This document shows positions 59,420-64,000 of a stretch of 64,000 bases of DNA, piece after piece. This stretch comes from JAUVPY01 sp034412795 (GTDB lineage: Bacteria > Chloroflexota > Anaerolineae > 4572-78 > NAK82). A program made the translations under genes and the position numbers. The DNA lies in NCBI GenBank assembly GCA_034412795.1, contig DAOUMD010000264.1:34242-98241 (forward strand). Reading direction: 5' to 3'. Position 1 is the stretch's first letter. The number at the start of each line of letters is the position of its first letter. The notes below the pieces were generated by a model, which was not told where the DNA came from, did no database searches, and worked only from the letters and a program-made list of their open reading frames with translations.

Positions 59420-59458
59420 GCTGTCTGGCATCATATGTCCAGACAGCGCTCAGTTTTT
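59417..59458 (+). terminator. Intrinsic terminator of the selenoprotein gene
   Basis: A perfect 12-bp stem (59417-59428 with 59439-59450, AGCGCTGTCTGG), 10-base loop, then CAG-TTTTT. It overlaps the last phased repeat. Confidence 0.88.
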
Positions 59459-59485
59459 GGAATACATATGTGATAGGAGAATGCG

Positions 59486-60292
59486 ATGAAAATCAGAAAG
59501 AGTGTGTTTGGATTGTTATTGGTCGTGGCCGTGCTCGTTTCGGCCTGCGGCGTATCCACGTCGGCGCGAGAAGCAGCCCCGGAGCAGGAATCTGCTGTGG
59601 AAACAGAGATGACCGCTGCCGAGGAGATGATGGACGATGAGATATCCACCGCCGAGCCGATGATGGACGACGAGATGTCCAAAGACGGGGAGATGATGGA
59701 TGATGAGATGTCCACCGCCGAGCCGATGATGGACAACGAGATGTCCAAAGACGGGGAGATGATGGACGATGAGATGACCACCGCCGAGCCGATGATGGAC
59801 GACGAGATGTCCCAGGACGCCGAGATGATGGACGAAGGGGGGATGATGTTACCGGCCTGGTACGGCGTGGAACTGACGGACGTCAACACCGGCGCAGCCT
59901 TCAAGATCGCCGATTTCCAGGACAAAGTGGTGCTGGTGGAGACCATGGCTGTCTGGTGTTCCACCTGTCTGCGCCAGCAGCAACAAGTGCAGGCTTTGCA
60001 CGAGTTGCTGGGCGAGCGCGAGGATGTGGTCAGCCTGGCGTTGGATATTGACCCCAACGAGACGCCCGACATCCTCAAGAGCCACGCCGACCGGTATGGC
60101 TTTGACTGGATCTACGCCGTGGCCCCAGTCGAGGTGGCGCGTGAAATCGGCCAGCTCTATGGTGACCAATTCTTGAACCCGCCCTCGGCGCCGGTACTGA
60201 TCATCGATCGCCAGGGCGAGGTGCACCCGCTGCCTTTCGGTGTGAAAAGCGCCCAGGCGCTGCAAGAATCGTTAGACCCCTACTTGAACTGA
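59486..60292 (+). CDS. Thioredoxin-fold lipoprotein with Met/Asp repeat domain
   Basis: 268 residues. Lipobox VLVSAC; then residues ~45-120 hold three copies of a 22-residue repeat of the form EMMDDE-(I/M)-(S/T)-TAEPMMD-(D/N)-EMS-(K/Q)-D, rich in Met pairs and Asp, suited to bind copper or other metals outside the cell (inference). The C-terminal ~150 residues are a thioredoxin-like domain with active site VWCSTCLRQQ (~156-165) and cis-Pro in PSAPVLIIDRQG. It has an ordinary CxxC, unlike the neighbouring UxxC protein. Probably another client or partner of the CcdA downstream. Confidence 0.9.
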   Translation: MKIRKSVFGLLLVVAVLVSACGVSTSAREAAPEQESAVETEMTAAEEMMDDEISTAEPMMDDEMSKDGEMMDDEMSTAEPMMDNEMSKDGEMMDDEMTTAEPMMDDEMSQDAEMMDEGGMMLPAWYGVELTDVNTGAAFKIADFQDKVVLVETMAVWCSTCLRQQQQVQALHELLGEREDVVSLALDIDPNETPDILKSHADRYGFDWIYAVAPVEVAREIGQLYGDQFLNPPSAPVLIIDRQGEVHPLPFGVKSAQALQESLDPYLN

Positions 60293-60305
60293 TAAAAGTA
60301 ACCTC

Positions 60306-60378
60306 GTAAAACGTAAAACGTGATGCGTAAAGGCACATTCGCCCAAAATCATTACGCTTTACGCCTTACGTTTTACGA
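60306..60378. repeat. CGTAAAA heptamer arrays as inverted arms
   Basis: Left arm 60306-60331 (CGTAAAA, CGTAAAA, CGTGATG, CGTAAAG) and right arm 60351-60378 (TTACGCT, TTACGCC, TTACGTT, TTACG) face each other across 19 bases. The left arm starts AACCTCGTAAAACGTAAAAC, identical to 63826-63845. Confidence 0.85.
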
Positions 60379-60591
60379 ATTTGTCTGGCAAAGCGTGCTA
60401 AGGATCTTAGCCCTAAATTGTCAACCAGTTCTCTTGGCAAAATGAACCATGCCCTCGCACTGTGCCGGATTTTACCGCCTGGATTTTGGGGACAAGGGGA
60501 GCAATCTGAACGGATTTTTATCTCCTTTCCCCTGATCCCGGCGGGGATAAATCAGACCCAGATTGTGCGTCGTCTGAAGGGAGAGCTTGCC

Positions 60592-61272
60592 GTGATCTTA
60601 AACGAAGCCTTAACGTCGTTGTCGCTCGGGCTGCTGGCCACCACCAGCCCGTGTGTCTTGCCGCTGTATCCCGGATTTTTGGCCTATCTCAGTGGTGGGC
60701 AGGAGAGCCTGTCTAATCGTCGTTACGGGCGTTACTTCCTGGGCTTTTTTGTCCTGGCCGGTGTGTTGGCCATGATGCTCGTTTTGGGACTGGTCATCGC
60801 CATCCTGTCCGTCTCAGTGGGGCAGGCGCTGTCGGTGGTCATTCCACTGGCCGACATATTGATCATCGGCCTGGGCGTCATGCTCCTGCTGGATCGCAAT
60901 CCCTTCAAGAGTCTGCCGCAGATCCAGGTCCCGGCTCTTACAGACCCGTACGTCAACGCCTTTGTTTACGGCCTTCTCTATGGACCCATTGCCTTACCCT
61001 GCTCCGGGCCGCTGGTGGTCGGCATCTTCGCCCTGTCGTTCACCGCTGGCGAGGTTTTGAGCAAGCTGGGGGTCTTCTTGTGGTTTGGGCTGGGGTTCGG
61101 GATTCCGCTGCTGGCGCTCTCGTTTCTGTCGGGCGCATCGCAGCGTTGGATCACCCGCCAGTTTGCGATCCACGCCCGGCTGATCAATCTGATCGGCGGC
61201 CTGTTGCTGGTGGGTATCGGCGTCTACGATCTTTGGAGTAACTGGGACCTGATTGGCATTTACCTGACGTAA
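60592..61272 (+). CDS. ccdA: CcdA-family thiol-disulfide transmembrane transporter
   Basis: 226 residues, six transmembrane helices, the minimal DsbD/CcdA fold. Paired cysteines are in TTSPCVLPLYPGF (helix 1) and ALPCSGPLVVG (helix 4). It carries reducing equivalents from cytoplasmic thioredoxin to extracytoplasmic TlpA-like proteins, fitting the two thioredoxin-fold lipoproteins upstream. GTG 60592 with GGAGAGCTTGCC is chosen over the long reading from 60418. Confidence 0.93.
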   Translation: MILNEALTSLSLGLLATTSPCVLPLYPGFLAYLSGGQESLSNRRYGRYFLGFFVLAGVLAMMLVLGLVIAILSVSVGQALSVVIPLADILIIGLGVMLLLDRNPFKSLPQIQVPALTDPYVNAFVYGLLYGPIALPCSGPLVVGIFALSFTAGEVLSKLGVFLWFGLGFGIPLLALSFLSGASQRWITRQFAIHARLINLIGGLLLVGIGVYDLWSNWDLIGIYLT

Positions 61273-61464
61273 CTCGTATCGCGTCACGCGACGCCACTGA
61301 AAAAGCCACGCTAAGCCCGTTGCTTTCTTCCCCTCACGTTGGTATAATCGGTGTGGCCTTCTACGATGACCAACATACCACTCAAAGACCATCAAGAGCT
61401 TGCGTTTCAACCACTTCACATTTGAAGCGCAAGCATTGGAGTATGTCTGAGTGAGGAGGGACAC

Positions 61465-62001
61465 ATGAGTGATCTAATTGTCATCACGTATGGCACCGAG
61501 CAGAAAGGCTTTGAAGCACTTCAGGTTGCGGAACGACTTCAAAGACTTGAGCTGATTAGGCTGGTGGACGCAGCAGTTGCCGTCAAAGACCAGGAAGGCA
61601 AGGTCACAATCAAGCAGACGCTAGAACAACGGAAAACGGGAACTGCGGCAGCCTGGGGTGGTGTTTGGGGATTGCTACTTGGCCTGCTCTTTCTCAACCC
61701 CATCGTCTTGGGCGTTGTGGGGGCGGTACTGGGTGCTATCATCGGCAGGACCCAAGACTTGGGCATCGACAACAGATTCATCAAAGAGGTAGGAGATTCC
61801 CTGGAATCGGGCAACTCGGCGCTGTGTATGCTCGTGCTCGGGACAAAAGGAGACAAGGTCTTGGATGAGCTGGGCAAGATGGGAGGCACCGTCTTCCAGA
61901 CCTCCCTCTCTGAAGGTGCTGAGGAGAAATTGCGGCAAGCCCTGGAAAACGACAAAGTGCGCCAGGCAGCCGAGGATAGCTTAGGGCTGGAGGATGCCTA
62001 G
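61465..62001 (+). CDS. DUF1269 family protein
   Basis: 178 residues: SDLIVITYGTEQKGFEALQVAERL..., AAVAVKDQEGKVTIKQT, a Gly/Leu hydrophobic hairpin (GGVWGLLLGLLFLNPIVLGVVGAVLGAIIG, ~65-95), and SALCMLVLGTKGDKVLDEL match DUF1269 (membrane-associated, often stress-linked). Function unknown. A good AGGAGG precedes the ATG. Confidence 0.92.
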   Translation: MSDLIVITYGTEQKGFEALQVAERLQRLELIRLVDAAVAVKDQEGKVTIKQTLEQRKTGTAAAWGGVWGLLLGLLFLNPIVLGVVGAVLGAIIGRTQDLGIDNRFIKEVGDSLESGNSALCMLVLGTKGDKVLDELGKMGGTVFQTSLSEGAEEKLRQALENDKVRQAAEDSLGLEDA

Positions 62002-62334
62002 ACTCATCTCTTCGCAAACCCACGTCCTTCGATAAACTCAGGATGCTACTTGCTGGTAACTGCTCAGCCGTCCCCTCTGCCCCCCAATCCTGGGGGCGGG
62101 AGGCGCTACTGAGGCCATTTTCTTTCACTGCTTGCCTGAGTAGTAACTCTTGCTGGACTTTGCGCGAGCCGTAGAATCTTGCCTAGAATCCTTTACATCT
62201 GGCATGGCCTGTGGTAGAATAAGATCGATTTGCTCATATTCGAATGTGGGCGAACCGGTTTGGGTGCACTGAAGGATGTTGTCTGGCGAGATGCATTCCC
62301 CTTGATTACCTTTTCCATTGGACAGGAGAGTTTT
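62002..62334. other. 333-base gap with a common interspersed repeat
   Basis: 62023-62049 carries the CCTTCGATAAACTCAGGATG sequence that is nearly the same as 2853-2880. The rest has a G/C hairpin-prone stretch (62078-62105) and, near its end, the sigma-gene promoter listed separately. Confidence 0.6.
62192..62220 (+). promoter_or_regulatory. Promoter of the ECF sigma gene
   Basis: TTTACA (62192-62197), 17-base spacer, TAGAAT (62215-62220). Transcription start near 62227, leader about 108 nt. Confidence 0.6.
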
Positions 62335-62964
62335 TTGATCGAGCGCAGCAATGAGCAGTGGATAGCCGCTCTGAGCCAGCCCGGCAGCGACGAGTACGAT
62401 GGGGCGCTGGAGGATCTGCGTGCCATCTTGGTGCGTGGACTGGGCTACGCACTGGCTGATCGTTCCAATGTGCGTGGGACCGATTTGGAGGATTTCGCGC
62501 AGGATGCCCTCTTGAGGATCCTAAAAGGTCTCCACACGTTCCGGGGAGAGAGTCGCTTCACCACCTGGGCGCACAAGATCGCGGTGCGTGTGGCTTTCAC
62601 CGAGCTGCGTCGTCGCCGCTGGCGCGATGTCTCATTCGACGAAATGACCGAGTCCAGGGAAGGGAATGCGGATTTCATCCCGGAAAGTCTGGCCGATCCG
62701 TCCATCGGGCCGGAGCAGGAGGCGATGCAACAAGCGATGCTGGACACGTTGCGCCGGCTGATACGCGAGGAGTTGACCGACAAGCAGCGCCAGGCTATGC
62801 AGGCCGTGTTAAAGGGGATGCCGTTGGGAGAGGTGGCGCGGCGCATGGATACCAATCGCAATGCCCTCTACAAGTTGTTGCACGATGCGCGGCAGCGCTT
62901 GCAGAAGCGTATGCTGGAAGAAGGGCTGTTGGCCCAGGACGTGATGTCTGCGTTTGAGTTATAG
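62335..62964 (+). CDS. ECF-type RNA polymerase sigma factor
   Basis: 209 residues. Region 2 holds DLEDFAQDALLRILKGLHTFRGESRFTTWAHKIAVRVAFTELRRRRW; region 4 holds LTDKQRQAMQAVLKGMPLGEVARRMDTNRNALYKLLHDARQRLQ, a sigma70_r4 helix-turn-helix. TTG 62335, preceded by CAGGAG, is chosen; the upstream TTG 62230 would lie at the predicted transcription start. Its likely partner is the zinc-finger anti-sigma-like protein at 63271, now separated by a 306-base gap containing an inverted-repeat element. Confidence 0.92.
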   Translation: MIERSNEQWIAALSQPGSDEYDGALEDLRAILVRGLGYALADRSNVRGTDLEDFAQDALLRILKGLHTFRGESRFTTWAHKIAVRVAFTELRRRRWRDVSFDEMTESREGNADFIPESLADPSIGPEQEAMQQAMLDTLRRLIREELTDKQRQAMQAVLKGMPLGEVARRMDTNRNALYKLLHDARQRLQKRMLEEGLLAQDVMSAFEL

Positions 62965-63270
62965 AAAGTAAGAGTCAGACAGCTTGAGGTGTCTGAAGTA
63001 GTAGGGTTCCCAATTGAGCCGGGGTGAGATTCCAATGGAGTGGGCTTAGGCCGCGTCCAAGAATAATTTTGTGCATTTTGAAAGATTACGGCTCATATTC
63101 AGAACAAGTGGCAGTATGGTGAGATACGATGAATGGACTTTCCCAAATTTGTTTTTGCATTCGTACGTTCGCACTTGTTCTGAACGTGAGCTTAGAGTAC
63201 ACTCGGAATTTTAGCCTGAAAATTGAAGGTTATTTCTGGACGCTTCCTTAGTTCAAGAAGTTCGGTAAAC
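62965..63270. other. 306-base gap holding an inverted-repeat element
   Basis: Apart from the element at 63091-63191, 62965-63090 holds no clear feature. There is no terminator-like hairpin with T-tract, so the sigma and anti-sigma-like genes could still be co-transcribed. Confidence 0.5.
63091..63191. mobile_element. MITE-like inverted-repeat element between sigma and anti-sigma-like genes
   Basis: Arms 63091-63110 and 63172-63191 (GCTCAYRTTCAGAACAAGTG) pair over 20 bp with two mismatches, 61 bases apart. The YRTTCAGA core recurs at the ends of the elements at 2817-2904 and 63641-63753. No clear target duplication. Confidence 0.5.
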
Positions 63271-63555
63271 ATGCTCAAGAACATCATACGAAAAATCTTC
63301 CCTGACCGCCAAGAAGAAACGAACAAATTGGAAGTGCAGAAGCTCAAAGGGCTGGTGCGCGCGGTCATGACGACCCGTCCCGACGAGATTGGGTGCGAGG
63401 AGTGTTTCGAGGAACTGGACCGCTTCGTCGAAATGGTGTTGGCGGGCAAAGATGCCGCCGAGGCCATGCCCCTAGTTCAAGATCACCTGGATCGCTGCCA
63501 TGAGTGTAAAGAGGAGTTTGAGGCGCTTTTGGCTGCGCTGCGTGCCCTCGCCTGA
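63271..63555 (+). CDS. Zinc-finger anti-sigma-like protein
   Basis: 94 residues, no transmembrane helix. GCEECFEELDRFVEMVLAG, VQDHLDRCHECKEEFEALLAAL has Cys-x2-Cys and His-x3-Cys-x2-Cys, the ZAS-type arrangement of soluble anti-sigma factors; lies downstream of an ECF sigma gene. ATG 63271 is chosen (no strong ribosome-binding site); TTG 63223 is an alternative. Confidence 0.8.
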   Translation: MLKNIIRKIFPDRQEETNKLEVQKLKGLVRAVMTTRPDEIGCEECFEELDRFVEMVLAGKDAAEAMPLVQDHLDRCHECKEEFEALLAALRALA

Positions 63556-63640
63556 GTTTCAGGCTTCAAGTCGTCTGCACGTGGAAGACCAGGGATTGTA
63601 TCCTGCCTAAGCCTACATTTCGCACCTTAAGAATTGAATA

Positions 63641-63753
63641 GGGTGCATTCAGAACGAGTTGGTGAACTGCTCCAAGTGGACGACAGTCCACGGCTCGACC
63701 GCCGGATTGTCATCCGGCTAGAGCTACGGTTCTAACTGGTTTTGAACACACCC
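63641..63753. mobile_element. MITE-like element with 9-bp target duplication
   Basis: Ends GGGTGCATTCAGAAC (63641-63655) and its inverted copy (63739-63753, 12 of 15 matching). AATTGAATA flanks both sides (63632-63640 and 63754-63762), continuing as G on the right. The interior has two REP-like hairpins with complementary loops: GTGGAC-GACA-GTCCAC (63676-63691) and GCCGGAT-TGTC-ATCCGGC (63702-63719). Confidence 0.7.
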
Positions 63754-63825
63754 AATTGAATAGAGAGCAAAGGGATGGTTTACTATTTGGTTGACACTTC
63801 TTACCGGTCAAATTAAGCAAAGAAA

Positions 63826-63845
63826 CCTCGTAAAACGTAAAACGT
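63826..63845. repeat. Single-arm CGTAAAA array
   Basis: ACCTCGTAAAACGTAAAACG, identical to the left arm start at 60304 but without a facing arm. Confidence 0.7.
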
Positions 63846-63846
63846 C

Positions 63847-64000
63847 TCTACTGAAAAAAGGGTCTAAGCCTCGCATTGGTGGGGCAAATGCATCAAAAAC
63901 CGGGTTTTTTGATAGTGCATTCCCTGAAATCACTCCATTCTTGGCCAAAAGTGGGGCGCTGTCCCTTTCAACTCGTCAAAAACCCGGTTTTTTCAGTAGA
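63847..64000. mobile_element. Inverted-repeat element at the right edge
   Basis: TCTACTGAAAAAA (63847-63859) and TTTTTTCAGTAGA (63988-64000) are perfect inverted copies over 13 bp. Two near-palindromes inside (63892-63913 and 63975-63996) are built from TCAAAAACC..GGTTTTTT. No open frame. It may continue beyond the window. Confidence 0.5.

Noticed and set aside
59431..60078. Ser/Ile repeat protein on the minus strand
   Set aside because: Antisense of the Met/Asp repeats.
60418..60591. N-terminal extension of CcdA
   Set aside because: Not similar to the family and lacks a ribosome-binding site; GTG 60592 fits helix 1.
1..64000. tRNA or rRNA genes, riboswitches of known classes, integrases
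   Set aside because: I looked for T-loop and D-loop patterns, 16S/23S landmarks and common aptamer motifs by eye and found none I could support.

Overview
The window reads as one contig of a Chloroflexota-like bacterium, probably Anaerolineae or a neighbour. The pointers are Pro/Thr 'TPTPT' linkers in surface proteins, a C-terminal YLPVVLKQ signature on two beta-helix proteins, many GT39/YfhO-type membrane proteins, a kinase-STAND-WD40 giant, HEAT/TPR/WD40 proteins, and an AspRS of the non-discriminating sequence type. This placement is from protein character only; there is no rRNA in the window and I saw no tRNA gene. The genetic code is standard (TGA is used as a normal stop throughout).

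Layout. 1-2749: a partial GT-C type membrane protein and aspS. 2949-9292: a cyclic-nucleotide-domain histidine kinase, an MBL-STAS protein, an amidohydrolase fused to a CYTH-like domain, a small acidic Cys protein, and a VKOR/DsbA pair for making disulfides. 9457-14464: site-2 protease, a translationally coupled zinc-ribbon membrane protein, HEAT protein, AEC transporter, TPR protein. 14492-24151: Ada-like repair regulator, ArfB ribosome rescue factor behind a hairpin, subtilase lipoprotein, kinase-STAND-WD40 protein, GAF protein. 24231-30373: PfpI protein, methyltransferase, flavin reductase, second site-2 protease, and a GT39-like protein with repeat-derived inserts. 30690-37839: two tandem near-identical beta-helix proteins, a LysM protein, a glycosidase-like protein. 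37813-44280: deoC, plsX-fabF, a NERD-like protein and a YfhO-like protein. 44323-47688: TIGR04076 protein, glycosyltransferase, GT20 enzyme, and a disrupted Met-rich mini-protein. 47708-50015: a gene graveyard with one toxin-antitoxin pair and a 4Fe-4S protein. 50019-56454: WD40, HEAT, CocE-type hydrolase and D-cysteine desulfhydrase-type genes. 56800-61272: an extracytoplasmic redox cluster. 61465-63555: DUF1269 protein, ECF sigma factor and a zinc-finger anti-sigma-like protein.

The most exciting finding is in the redox cluster. The thioredoxin-fold lipoprotein at 58653-59372 looks like a selenoprotein: an in-frame TGA replaces the first Cys of its CxxC motif, the reading frame and family similarity continue unbroken on both sides, and a strong hairpin with a GUU loop sits 27 nt after the TGA, as expected for a bacterial SECIS. 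It lies with a sulfite-oxidase-like molybdoenzyme, a Met/Asp-repeat thioredoxin lipoprotein and CcdA, and two of these genes are preceded by four 11-bp-phased direct repeats that look like a response-regulator site.

The second theme is repetitive DNA. At least nine arrays of degenerate 7-8 bp tandem repeats, several as facing inverted arms, are scattered between genes and even inside two membrane-protein genes, where they code for in-frame inserts. One array is the core of a palindromic element flanked by an 8-bp direct repeat, and another inverted-repeat element near the right end has a 9-bp direct repeat, which suggests transposition-like spread.
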